DNA of 22,449 bases from an uncultured bacterium (GTDB taxonomy: Bacteria; Pseudomonadota; Alphaproteobacteria; SP197), in contig CALLQH010000164.1 of NCBI GenBank assembly GCA_938014945.1, forward strand, positions 1-22,449. The letters run 5' to 3'. Within the stretch, counting starts at the first letter, position 1, and every line of letters begins with the position of its first letter. The notes beneath the pieces were generated by a model. It made no database searches, was not told the origin of the DNA, and was given only the letters and a program-made list of their open reading frames with translations. A program made the translations under genes and the position numbers. This document shows, one piece after another, positions 1 through 7,385 of the stretch.

Positions 1-915
1 GCCCCGTTTGCCCAGATCGTCGATCGCGCGACGGGCCTGGCGGATGGCCGCGATGCCGGGAATGCCCGTCTCCTCGGTGGCGAGGTGGGGGCCGGCGCCG
101 GTGGAGCCTTCCATGCCGTCGATGTAGATCGAGTCCGGTCCGCACTTCACGGCCATGCGCACGTCGTCATAGACGCGGGCGGCGCCGAGCTTGAGCTGGA
201 TCGGGATCTGGTAGTCGGTGGCTTCGCGGATTTCCTGGATCTTCAGGGCCAGATCGTCCGGGCCCAGCCAGTCAGGGTGACGGGCAGGCGAACGCTGGTC
301 GATACCCGCGGGCAGCGAGCGCATCTCGGCGACCTGGTCGGTCACCTTCTGGCCCATCAGATGGCCGCCCAGACCGACCTTGCAGCCCTGGCCGATGAAG
401 AACTCGCAGGCATCGGCAAGCTGCAGGTGGTGCGGGTTGAAGCCGTAGCGGCTCTGGATGCACTGGTAGAACCACTTCTCCGAGTAACGCCGCTCGTCGG
501 GGATCATGCCGCCTTCGCCCGAGCACGTCGCCGTGCCGGCCATGGTGGCGCCGCGGGCAAGAGCCGTCTTGGCCTCGTAGCTGAGCGCGCCGAAGCTCAT
601 GCCCGTGATGTAGATCGGGATGTCGAGCTCGAGAGGACGCTTGGCCTTCGGACCGATGACGGTCTTGGTCTCGCACTTCTCGCGGTAACCCTCGATCACG
701 AAACGGGTCAGCGTGCCCGGCATGAACGTCAGGTCGTCCCACGTCGGGATCTTCTTGAACAGGGCCATGCCGCGCATGCGGTAGCGGCCCAGTTCCGCCT
801 TGATGTGAATGTCATCGACCACGCGGGGCGGGAACATGAAGTTCTGGCCCAGAACATTCTTGTTCCGGCCGTCGCCCTTCGAGCGTTCGATGACGTCTTC
901 CTTCTTGGTCGCCAT
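1..915 (-). CDS. FMN-binding glutamate synthase-like subunit (GlxD/MgsC type), C-terminus cut by window edge
   Basis: The reading frame is open from the ATG at 915 to the left edge, giving 305 residues without a stop. It matches the FMN-binding synthase domain of glutamate synthase large subunits, in the stand-alone form seen in GlxD and MgsC. Visible landmarks are ITGMSFGALS (about 103–112), CSGEGGMIPDERR (131–143), a GQGCKVGLGGHLMGQKV run (176–192) equivalent to the GQGAKPGEGG loop of GltB, SPARHPDWLGPDDL (209–222) and DGMEGSTGAGP (266–276). The start is supported by AGGAG at 925–929. It follows the GXGXG subunit gene by 27 bp, so it should be the last visible gene of the operon. In related systems this subunit transfers nitrogen or an alkylamine to 2-oxoglutarate on FMN in the cytoplasm. 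The family call is firm; the true substrate is unknown. Confidence 0.9.
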   Translation of the reverse strand, partial: MATKKEDVIERSKGDGRNKNVLGQNFMFPPRVVDDIHIKAELGRYRMRGMALFKKIPTWDDLTFMPGTLTRFVIEGYREKCETKTVIGPKAKRPLELDIPIYITGMSFGALSYEAKTALARGATMAGTATCSGEGGMIPDERRYSEKWFYQCIQSRYGFNPHHLQLADACEFFIGQGCKVGLGGHLMGQKVTDQVAEMRSLPAGIDQRSPARHPDWLGPDDLALKIQEIREATDYQIPIQLKLGAARVYDDVRMAVKCGPDSIYIDGMEGSTGAGPHLATEETGIPGIAAIRQARRAIDDLGKRG

Positions 916-942
916 AGTTTCTAACTCCTGTATCGAACGCCG

Positions 943-1785
943 CTAGAGGATGAGCTTCTTTTCCGACGGCTCCAGATTGTCGTAGTTCCAGAGCTGCTTG
1001 CCGGCGACGATCTTCGTCATGTTCTCGACGCCGTTGGGCGCCTTCAGGCCGTACTGCGTCAGCTTGCGCGTCAGCCACGCACGGTCGAGTTCGGTCATCT
1101 CCGCGGGAACCGCATCGACACCCAGGCTCTCGATCTTGCCGCCGACGTAGATCGTGCCGTCGTACATGGAATCGCCGAGGTTCTTGCCGGCATCGCCCAG
1201 CACGACCATGCGGCCGCGCTGCATCATGAAGCCCGAGAACGCGCCGGTGCGGCCGCCGATCAGGATGGTGCCGCCCTTCTGGTCGATGCCCGTGCGGGAG
1301 CCGACATCGCCCATGCAGACGAGGTCGCCGCCGCGCAGGGCCGCGCCGAAGGTGGAGCCGGCGTTCTTCTCGATGACCACCGTGCCCGACATCATGTTCT
1401 CGGCGCAGGACCAGCCGACGCGGCCGGTGACCCGCACGTTCGGGCCGTCGATCAGGCCGACGCCGAAGTAGCCGAGGCTGCCCTCGAAGGTGAGGTTGAG
1501 CCGCTGCAGGATGCCCACACCCAGCGAATGCTTGGCCAGCGGGTTCTTGACGACGATCGAGCCGTAGCCCTGGCTCATCAGTTCGCGCAGCTTCAGGTTG
1601 ATGGCGTTGTTGTCCATCTGGGCTGCGTCGAACTCGATGCGCTTGTTGAAGTCGACGTCATAGGCTTCCGGGTAGAGGAAGTTCTCCTCCTCCGTGAAGT
1701 CGAAGAAGCGCTGCTGCGTGCGGCCGGTCAGCTGCTCGGTGTGCAGCCCCTGCTCGTGCGAGCTGCGTCGTGTCAGCTTCGCCAT
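943..1785 (-). CDS. GXGXG-domain glutamate synthase-like subunit (GlxC/MgsB type)
   Basis: This 280-residue protein consists mainly of the right-handed beta-helix (GXGXG) domain that ends glutamate synthase large subunits. The repeated glycine pattern is visible in VRVTGRVGWSCAENMMSG, then GGDLVCMGDVGSRTG and GGTILIGGRTGAF, MMQRGRMVVLGDAGKNLGDSM, and DGTIYVGGKIESLG. The start at 1785 follows a GGAGGT ribosome site. The first 13 bp overlap the end of the amidotransferase gene, which suggests coupled translation. In MgsABC and GlxBCD systems this domain forms one complex with the amidotransferase and FMN subunits, together rebuilding a glutamate synthase from separate chains. It is probably structural, shaping the ammonia tunnel. 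No defect is visible. Confidence 0.88.
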   Translation of the reverse strand: MAKLTRRSSHEQGLHTEQLTGRTQQRFFDFTEEENFLYPEAYDVDFNKRIEFDAAQMDNNAINLKLRELMSQGYGSIVVKNPLAKHSLGVGILQRLNLTFEGSLGYFGVGLIDGPNVRVTGRVGWSCAENMMSGTVVIEKNAGSTFGAALRGGDLVCMGDVGSRTGIDQKGGTILIGGRTGAFSGFMMQRGRMVVLGDAGKNLGDSMYDGTIYVGGKIESLGVDAVPAEMTELDRAWLTRKLTQYGLKAPNGVENMTKIVAGKQLWNYDNLEPSEKKLIL

Positions 1786-2708
1786 ACCCGAACCTCCGAA
1801 TCATAGGGATCAAACGTGTCGATTTCCTGCGGCATGATCTGGCGGATGGCGACTTCCTCGGATGCCATCGCGACCAGGTCGTCGCTCTCGAACAGCACCA
1901 TCGGCTTGGCCGCCATGCAGTCCTTGGCCATGCCCAGGCTGTCGCTGGTCGCCACCAGATAGGTGAAGACGCCGTCGATCTCGTCGATCGACTGACGCAT
2001 GGCGTCCTCCAGCTGGATGCCGTTGTCGAGCTTGTCGGCGAGGTAGACCGCCAGCAGCTCGCTGTCGCAGTTCGACATGAAGCGGAAGCCCTTGCGCTCC
2101 ATCTGGCGGCGCATGATCCAGTAGTTGGTGAGCTGCCCGTTATGGACGACCGAAATGTCGTGATAGGGGTAGGCCCAGTAGGGATGCGCCGAGCGGATGT
2201 CGACGTCGGACTCGGTCGCCATGCGGGTGTGGCCGATGGCGTGCGTGCCCTTGAAGCCCTTCAGCTTGTACTGGTCCGAGACGACGGTGGCGTCGCCCAG
2301 GTCCTTGATCAGCTCCAGGCCCGAACCCATCGAGAGAATCTCGGTGGCCTCGACGTCCTCGACGAAGTCGGCGAGCTGCTTCATGTCGCCGTCGTACTGG
2401 ATGCGGTAGCGGAAGGCGTATTCCGTCGCGTCCTTGGCCTCGATGATCTTGACGCCCAGGCCCGCCAGGCGGCTGTCGACCTCGGCGCGGCGCTCGCGCA
2501 CCGTCTCGTGGATCTGGAAGCCCTTTGCGAGGTCTTCCTGCTCGGCGACCTTGAAGCGCATCACGTACTCGTTCTTGTTGGGCACGCCGTAAACGGCGAA
2601 CCCGGTCGAATCAGGACCGCGATGCTTGAGCGACTGGAGCATCGCGGTCATTTCGGACCCGATGTCTGCCGCTCCCTTTCGATGAATGATTCCGGCGATG
2701 CCACACAT
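1773..2708 (-). CDS. Class II glutamine amidotransferase subunit (GlxB/MgsA type)
   Basis: I place the start at 2708, because the protein then begins MCGIAGI and exposes Cys2 after Met removal. Cys2 is the catalytic nucleophile of class II (Ntn) glutamine amidotransferases. An in-frame upstream start would bury it. The protein has 311 residues. Further family marks are LKHRGPDSTGFAVYG near the N-terminus, GHTRMATES, the HPYWAYPYHDISVVHNGQLTN block containing the conserved HNG, and SNCDSELLAVYL. The gene has a GAGGAG site upstream, lies 79 bp after the glutamine synthetase gene and overlaps the next gene by 13 bp. It should hydrolyse an amide or gamma-glutamyl donor for the synthase complex. 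In the N-methylglutamate pathway the donor is gamma-glutamylmethylamide; here the donor cannot be read from sequence. Confidence 0.88.
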   Translation of the reverse strand: MCGIAGIIHRKGAADIGSEMTAMLQSLKHRGPDSTGFAVYGVPNKNEYVMRFKVAEQEDLAKGFQIHETVRERRAEVDSRLAGLGVKIIEAKDATEYAFRYRIQYDGDMKQLADFVEDVEATEILSMGSGLELIKDLGDATVVSDQYKLKGFKGTHAIGHTRMATESDVDIRSAHPYWAYPYHDISVVHNGQLTNYWIMRRQMERKGFRFMSNCDSELLAVYLADKLDNGIQLEDAMRQSIDEIDGVFTYLVATSDSLGMAKDCMAAKPMVLFESDDLVAMASEEVAIRQIMPQEIDTFDPYDSEVRVWRS

Positions 2709-2741
2709 GGCTTGAGGTTCTCCTCGTTCTAGAGACAACAA

Positions 2742-2771
2742 CGGCGGCAGCCCGTGCCAGGGCTGCCGCCG
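2742..2771 (-). terminator. Perfect 12-bp hairpin between the ligase and amidotransferase genes
   Basis: Arms CGGCGGCAGCCC (2742–2753) and GGGCTGCCGCCG (2760–2771) are exact inverted repeats with a 6-nt loop. On the minus strand the hairpin starts 16 bp after the stop of the glutamine-synthetase-like gene and is followed by TTGTTGTCT. That tail is only partly T-rich, so this is a leaky terminator, an attenuator or an mRNA-stabilising stem, and not a clean Rho-independent terminator. It would let the ligase be expressed above the three synthase subunits. Confidence 0.6.
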
Positions 2772-2787
2772 CCGGTAACGATGCCTA

Positions 2788-4257
2788 TCAGGGCAGGCAG
2801 TCCCAGTAGCGCTCGATGTCCCAGTCGGTGACGGTGGCCATGAAGCGCTCCCACTCGTCCGTCTTGTAGTGCATGAACACCCGGTACATGTCGTCGGGCA
2901 TGGCGCGCTTGATGACTTCGTCCTTCTTCAGGCGCTCCAGCGCGTCGCCCAGCGACATCGGCAGCTTCTTGACCTGCTTGCCGGACTCCATGGCCTCGTA
3001 GATGTTGCGCTCCTCCGGCTCGCCCGGATCGAGCTTCTCGGTGATGCCGTGGTCGAACGACTGCAGGATGGCGTTGGCCATCAGGTAGGGGTTCACCATC
3101 GAGTCCACCGCGCGGTACTCGAAACGGCCCGGCGCCGAAACGCGCATGCCGGTGGTGCGGTTCTGGTAGCCCCAGTCGGCGAAGACCGGCGCCCAGAAGC
3201 CCGTGTCCCACAGGCGGCGGTAGGAGTTGACGGTCGAGCAGCCGATGGCGGTCAGCGCGCCCAGGTGCTGCATGATGCCGCCGATCGCCTGCAGGCCGAT
3301 CTTGCCCGGCTTCCGGGGATCCTTGCCCTCGGGCATGAAGGTGTTCTTGCCGCCCTTCCGGTACATGAAGTTCTGCGGCATGCCCGCGGGCGTCTCCTGG
3401 CCCAGGGGATTGAACTCGTCCTTGCCGCCCGACCACAGCGAGACGTTGTGATGGCAGCCCGAGGCCGAGACGCCCATGAACGGCTTCGTCATGAAGCAGG
3501 CGATCAGGTTGTTCTCGCGGGCGACCTGGGCGCAGATCTGGCGGTAGGTCGTCAGGCGGTCGGCGGTGCGCAGGGCATCGTCGAACTGGAAGTTCAGCTC
3601 AAGCTGGCCCGGGGCGTCCTCGTGGTCGCCCTGGATCATGTCCAGGCCCATGGCGCGGCTGTACTCGATCACCTTCATGAAGACCGGGCGCAGGCTCTCG
3701 AACTGGTCGATGTGGTAGCAGTTGGGCTTGGAGAAGCCGCCGGCGGGCAGGCCGTCCTCACCCTTCTTCAGCCACATCATCTCCGGCTCGCAGCCGTGGC
3801 GCATGTGCAGCTTGTGCTTCTTCTGGAAGGCGTCATGGGCGCGGCGCAGGTTGCCGCGGCAGTCGCCGGCAAAGAAGCCGCCGGGGTTCTTGACCTCTTC
3901 GCGGTTGCGGAAGCAGGTGCAGAAGACGCGGGCGACGCGCTTGTCCCAGGGCAGCTGGACGAAGGTCTCGGGGTCGGGGATGCCGACCAGCTCGGAGGCC
4001 TCCGGGCCGAAGCCGATGTATTTGCCGTAGCGGTCGGTATAGAGGTTGGAGACCGAGCCGTAGACGAGCTGGAAGCCGCGCTCGGCGATGCTCTCCCAGT
4101 GATCGGCCGGCACGCCCTTGCCGATGATGCGGCCGGTGACGGAGATGAACTGGTAGTAGATGTAGTCGATCTTCAGTTCATTGATCTTCTTGCGCACATC
4201 CTTGATGAGCTGCGCGCGGCCCTTTGCTTCGACGTAGGCTTCGATGTCCATGGCCAT
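2788..4257 (-). CDS. Glutamine synthetase-family ligase of an amine-assimilation cluster
   Basis: The 489-residue protein carries glutamine synthetase catalytic-domain features: QGDHEDAPGQLELNF around 210–224 (metal and glutamate region), a GCHHNVSLW motif matching the ATP/glutamate loop (SGMH.H in GlnA), and RFEYRAVDSMVNPYLMANAIL matching the R.E.R…NPYL segment. It is longer than typical GlnT or GmaS proteins, and its N-terminal domain has an FISVTGRIIGKGVP segment not like the GmaS N-terminus I know. The start at 4257 follows AAGGGGGA; an ATG two codons later is also possible. It sits between the FAD oxidase and the split glutamate synthase. By analogy with GmaS it probably makes a gamma-glutamyl amide from glutamate, ATP and an amine or ammonia. 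It is unlikely to be the housekeeping GlnA. Confidence 0.85.
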   Translation of the reverse strand: MAMDIEAYVEAKGRAQLIKDVRKKINELKIDYIYYQFISVTGRIIGKGVPADHWESIAERGFQLVYGSVSNLYTDRYGKYIGFGPEASELVGIPDPETFVQLPWDKRVARVFCTCFRNREEVKNPGGFFAGDCRGNLRRAHDAFQKKHKLHMRHGCEPEMMWLKKGEDGLPAGGFSKPNCYHIDQFESLRPVFMKVIEYSRAMGLDMIQGDHEDAPGQLELNFQFDDALRTADRLTTYRQICAQVARENNLIACFMTKPFMGVSASGCHHNVSLWSGGKDEFNPLGQETPAGMPQNFMYRKGGKNTFMPEGKDPRKPGKIGLQAIGGIMQHLGALTAIGCSTVNSYRRLWDTGFWAPVFADWGYQNRTTGMRVSAPGRFEYRAVDSMVNPYLMANAILQSFDHGITEKLDPGEPEERNIYEAMESGKQVKKLPMSLGDALERLKKDEVIKRAMPDDMYRVFMHYKTDEWERFMATVTDWDIERYWDCLP

Positions 4258-4380
4258 GGATCTTTGTCCCCCTTGGCTCTTTCCCTAGTGGTTGTGGCCC
4301 CCCGCGCGGCGAACATGCCGTGCCGGACCCTGGATCGAGATTGGTCCCCCGCCGCTTGATGAGTCAACGCAAGCCGGTCG

Positions 4381-5718
4381 TCAGCTCCACGGGAACGGGC
4401 TGTGCGACACCGGATGCAGGCGGCCATCCTCGTAACGCTTGAAATCGAACGGCGCGAGCAGGCTGCTCTTCTCGCCGACGATCTCGCCGGCGACGAGCTT
4501 GCCGACGCCGATCATCTTGTAGCCGTGGTTCGAGTCGGCCAGGACGTGCACGTTCTCGCAGAACACGTCGAAGACCGGGAAGCTGTCGGGCGTGAAGCAG
4601 CCAAGGCCGCCCGAAGGCTCCTTCTTCCACTTGCCGATCTGGCCGGAGAAACGCTCCTGGCAGAAGGCGAGCGCCGAGCACCACATGTGGGCGAAGTCGT
4701 CGCCGACGATGAAGTCGGGCGAGTCGGGGCCGTAGGGGTCGAGCTGGACCTCGTCCACCGGGGTCTCCACGACATAGGGCATGGCCCCGCCCTGGATGCC
4801 GGCAAAGTTGAAGTCGGGCTTGTAGTAGATGCCCCAGAGCTTGTCGGTGATCAGCGAGCCGTCGACGTCGCTGTAGAGCGGGGCGTCGGTGTCGACATGG
4901 ATGACCGGGGGCATCTTGCCGTCGTTGGTCCGCTGCATCTCGGGATCGACGCCCAGGGTGCCTTCCTCCAGGCACCAGTAGCGCCACATGTCGATGCCCT
5001 GGTGGACCTCGCCGTCGCGGCCCTTGATGGAGACCGTCTTGGGCAGCTCCAGCATGTTCCAGATCTGGCTGACCCAGGGGCCTACCGCGACCACGACATA
5101 GTCGGTCTCGATGTCGCCCTTGTCGGTCTTCACCTTGGAGACCGCGCCGCCCGACTTGTCGAAGCCGGTGACCTTGACGCCGGTCATGATGCGCACGCCC
5201 TCGCCCTCGGCCTTGGTCGCAAGGCCGTAGATCGAGGCGGTGTTGTTGGCGTAGCCGCCCTTCTTCTCGTGCAGGACGGAGGTGATGCCCTGGGCGCGCC
5301 AGTCGCTGAACATGCCCTTCATGTAGGTCATGCAGTCCTCGGCGCCTTCGATGAAGGTCGAGGGATAGCCGATCTCCTGCTGCTGCTGGTAGATCGAGGC
5401 GACGTCCTCGTGCATGCCCTCCGGGCTGATCTGCATGTAGCCGACCGGATGGTAGCTGTAGGCCTTGGGATCGCTCTCCCAGACCTCGACGCTCTGGGCC
5501 ATCAGGCGGCGCATGGCCGGCTGGTAGTAGTTGTTGCGCACCACGCCGCAGGCGATGCCGCTGGCGCCGGCCGCGATGCCGGTCTTGTCGACGACCAGGA
5601 TGTCGGCGCCCGAACCCTTGCCGCGAGCCTTCAGCTCCAGCGCAAGGTGGTAGGCCGTCGAGAGGCCGTGGATGCCGGCGCCGATGATCACGTACTTGGA
5701 ATGGGTGGGGAAGGCCAT
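4381..5718 (-). CDS. FAD-dependent DAO-family oxidoreductase (sarcosine oxidase beta/MgdA-like)
   Basis: I choose the ATG at 5718 (445 residues), which puts the Rossmann FAD motif VIIGAGIHGLSTAYHLAL at about residues 9–26 and has GGAGGA upstream at 5731–5736. In-frame starts further upstream would extend into the regulatory region. Other DAO-family marks are GAASGIACGVVRNNYYQ (flavin loop), HPVGYMQIS, YVVVAVGPWVSQIW, and a C-terminal VLADSNHGYKMIGVGKLVAGEIVGE. The protein resembles single-subunit glycine/sarcosine oxidases and the beta subunit of heterotetrameric sarcosine oxidase. It is the first gene of the minus-strand operon and diverges from a GntR regulator. It likely oxidises an N-substituted amino acid made by the downstream ligase and synthase, in the cytoplasm. 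No alpha, gamma or delta partner is adjacent. Confidence 0.85.
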   Translation of the reverse strand: MAFPTHSKYVIIGAGIHGLSTAYHLALELKARGKGSGADILVVDKTGIAAGASGIACGVVRNNYYQPAMRRLMAQSVEVWESDPKAYSYHPVGYMQISPEGMHEDVASIYQQQQEIGYPSTFIEGAEDCMTYMKGMFSDWRAQGITSVLHEKKGGYANNTASIYGLATKAEGEGVRIMTGVKVTGFDKSGGAVSKVKTDKGDIETDYVVVAVGPWVSQIWNMLELPKTVSIKGRDGEVHQGIDMWRYWCLEEGTLGVDPEMQRTNDGKMPPVIHVDTDAPLYSDVDGSLITDKLWGIYYKPDFNFAGIQGGAMPYVVETPVDEVQLDPYGPDSPDFIVGDDFAHMWCSALAFCQERFSGQIGKWKKEPSGGLGCFTPDSFPVFDVFCENVHVLADSNHGYKMIGVGKLVAGEIVGEKSSLLAPFDFKRYEDGRLHPVSHSPFPWS

Positions 5719-5768
5719 GGTCTCTCGTGTTCCTCCAGAAGCCGGATGCGAGTCGCGGCTGATCGACA

Positions 5769-5874
5769 AATTGGTTGGGCGCGCCCGATGGCCCCTAAGG
5801 CAAGCTGTGCTTGACGCCGGGACCATTTGGCTCAACCATGTGCTGAGCCAATTGTGGCCCAATCGAACCAATTG
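5769..5874. promoter_or_regulatory. Divergent promoter/operator region between FAD oxidase operon and gntR-type gene
   Basis: Three arrangements are visible. TTGGCTCA (5827–5834) and TGAGCCAA (5844–5851) form a perfect 8-bp inverted repeat with a 9-nt spacer. AATTGGTT (5769–5776) and AACCAATT (5866–5873) form an outer inverted pair. GAgCCAATTG (5845–5854) and GAaCCAATTG (5865–5874) are direct repeats exactly 20 bp apart, two helical turns. TTGACG at 5811–5816 could be a -35 for the regulator, but the matching -10 is poor. The symmetry and the divergent FadR-type gene suggest an autoregulated operator. Confidence 0.6.
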
Positions 5875-5901
5875 CGGGTAGTGAAATCCCGCCTGAAAGT
5901 T

Positions 5902-6642
5902 ATGTCAAGCGAAAGCGCGGCGATCAGATCTGCAGGCGGAACCGGCGGCGTGGAAGCGCTGCGCAATCTGCCCTTGCCCGGCGCACGGAGCGCCTCGGCG
6001 ATTGCGGCGCAGCTGCGCCAGGCGATTCACGACGGGGTTTACGTCAACGGCGAGCGCCTGCCGGCCGAGCGCCAGCTCGCCACGGCCCTGTCGAGCTCGC
6101 GGACCACGGTGCGCGAGGCGCTGCGCATCCTGGAGAACGGCAAGCTGGTCAGCCGCCGGGTCGGTTCGGGCACCTTCGTCACCTTCCGCCCGGAAGAGGC
6201 CGAGGAGGATGTCGCCGAGATCACCAGCCCGCTGGAACTTGTCGAGGTGCGTCTTGCCGTGGAGCCGCACATGGTGCGCCTGGCGACCCTGCACGCCACC
6301 CTGCGCGACCTCGAGCGCATCGAGGAGGCCCTGGAGGCGCTGGCCGACCCCGGCATCAACGCCGAAGCCTTCACCAAGTGGGACCGAACCTTCCACCAGA
6401 CCATCGCGGAGGCGACGCGCAACCCGCTGCTGGTCTCGATCTACCGCCAGATCAACCACGTGCGCGGCCACCGCCAGTGGAACTCCATGAAGGACAAGGT
6501 GCTCACACCCGAGTCCATCGCGGCCTACAACCAGCAGCACCGGGCCATCTACGACGCCCTGCGCGCCCGCGACGCCGATACCGCCGTCGAACTGGTGCGC
6601 GACCACCTGATCGCCGCCCGGAACCAGCTTTCGGTGGTGTAG
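5902..6642 (+). CDS. GntR-family (FadR/FCD subfamily) transcriptional regulator
   Basis: With the ATG at 5902 the protein has 246 residues. An N-terminal winged helix-turn-helix is clear: AIAAQLRQAIHDGVYVNGERLPAERQLA (about 34–60), then SSSRTTVREALRILENGKLV (64–83) and RRVGSGTFV (85–93). The C-terminal all-helical FCD ligand domain shows EVRLAVEPHMVRLA, FHQTIAEATRNPLL and QHRAIYDALRARDADTAVELVRDHL, with the spaced His residues that bind metal in this family. The ribosome site before 5902 is weak; a GTG at 5881 in the same frame is an alternative start. It is transcribed away from the FAD oxidase operon and shares its upstream region, so it is probably a ligand-responsive repressor of that operon. 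The ligand is unknown but is likely a carboxylate or amine-pathway intermediate. Confidence 0.88.
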   Translation: MSSESAAIRSAGGTGGVEALRNLPLPGARSASAIAAQLRQAIHDGVYVNGERLPAERQLATALSSSRTTVREALRILENGKLVSRRVGSGTFVTFRPEEAEEDVAEITSPLELVEVRLAVEPHMVRLATLHATLRDLERIEEALEALADPGINAEAFTKWDRTFHQTIAEATRNPLLVSIYRQINHVRGHRQWNSMKDKVLTPESIAAYNQQHRAIYDALRARDADTAVELVRDHLIAARNQLSVV

Positions 6643-7016
6643 GGGCCGCACCCGGCGGAGCCGCCCCGGGTTGCCAACAGCTTCTGTGGACAAGTCTGTC
6701 GACAACCCTGCGGGTTCCGGGTGCGCGCGGCGGAATCCCGTGGCGGGCTGCGTCTCTGCCTGATTTTTGGGCAGATTTGGCAAATCACTGAAACAAAAGA
6801 GAAATTTCCCCACCTTGTGTGACGGGACGCTGACGCTTCTGCAAACGGCGCCTTGACAGGGGTGCTTGCGGGGAGGGGTGATTCGGCTGTGCACAATTGG
6901 CCCTGCCGAAGCCGTGCGGGAGCGCGGAATCCTGCGGGTTTCACGTTGCCGTGACGGTATTTGGCGGGGCGCTGCCGCTGGCGCCGGCCACCCCGGCATG
7001 CCGAGTCGGGCTGCTC
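6643..7016. other. 374-bp gene-free region with AT-rich core and TTGTSSACA motifs
   Basis: No convincing coding frame is present. On the minus strand three 9-mers fit TTGTSSACA: TTGTCGACA (6705–6697), TTGTCCACA (6693–6685) and TTGTGCACA (6896–6888). The second is one base from a DnaA box. Between them lies an unusually AT-rich stretch (about 6760–6815) containing the inverted repeat GATTTGGCAAATC (6774–6786). A consensus TTGACA occurs at 6853–6858 on plus, without a good -10. CGGCATGCCG (6994–7003), 14 bp beyond the folB stop, is a perfect palindrome and could help end that transcript. Confidence 0.4.
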
Positions 7017-7385
7017 CTAGAAGCTGCGGCGGCGGGTGATCTCGATGCCGGCACCTTCGGCGCCCGGAATCGCCTCGGGCTTTTCCACACGGATGCGGGC
7101 GGTGCGCACGCTGCTGTCGGTCAGGCACAGGTTGGCCAGCCGGTTGGCGAAGGTCTCGACCAGTTCGATGTGGCCGGCCTCCACCAGATCGCGGGCGTGG
7201 GCGACCGGGACGCGGTAGTCGTAGACCGAGGCGAGGTCGCCCTCGACCGGCGGGCCGGTCTCGACCTCCAGTTCGATGTCGACGACCAGGGGCTGGCGTT
7301 CGTGGCGCTCGTGGTCGAGCACGCCGATGGAGGCGTCCAGCAGCAGGCCGCGGATGAAGATGGTATCGCTTACGACTTCGCTCAT
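7017..7385 (-). CDS. folB: Dihydroneopterin aldolase
   Basis: The 122-residue length is normal for FolB. It catalyses retro-aldol cleavage of 7,8-dihydroneopterin to 6-hydroxymethyl-dihydropterin in folate synthesis, in the cytoplasm. Family features are IFIRGLLLDASIGVLDHER at the N-terminus, SVYDYR (Tyr57 region), HIELVETFANRLA with the substrate-anchoring Glu, and VRVEKPEAIPGAEGAGIEI containing the catalytic Lys102. The ATG at 7385 overlaps the TGA of the upstream SDR gene by 4 bp, so the two are translationally coupled. No other folate genes are in view. Confidence 0.93.
   Translation of the reverse strand: MSEVVSDTIFIRGLLLDASIGVLDHERHERQPLVVDIELEVETGPPVEGDLASVYDYRVPVAHARDLVEAGHIELVETFANRLANLCLTDSSVRTARIRVEKPEAIPGAEGAGIEITRRRSF

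Noticed and set aside
2869..4359. 496-codon plus-strand frame opposite the glutamine synthetase-like gene, and similar ones at 4402–5814 and 8317–9921
   Set aside because: Each mirrors a well-supported enzyme gene and shows no recognisable motif.
6643..7016. Chromosomal replication origin
   Set aside because: Only one near-consensus DnaA box is present and none of the usual origin neighbours are seen; kept only as a low-interest observation.
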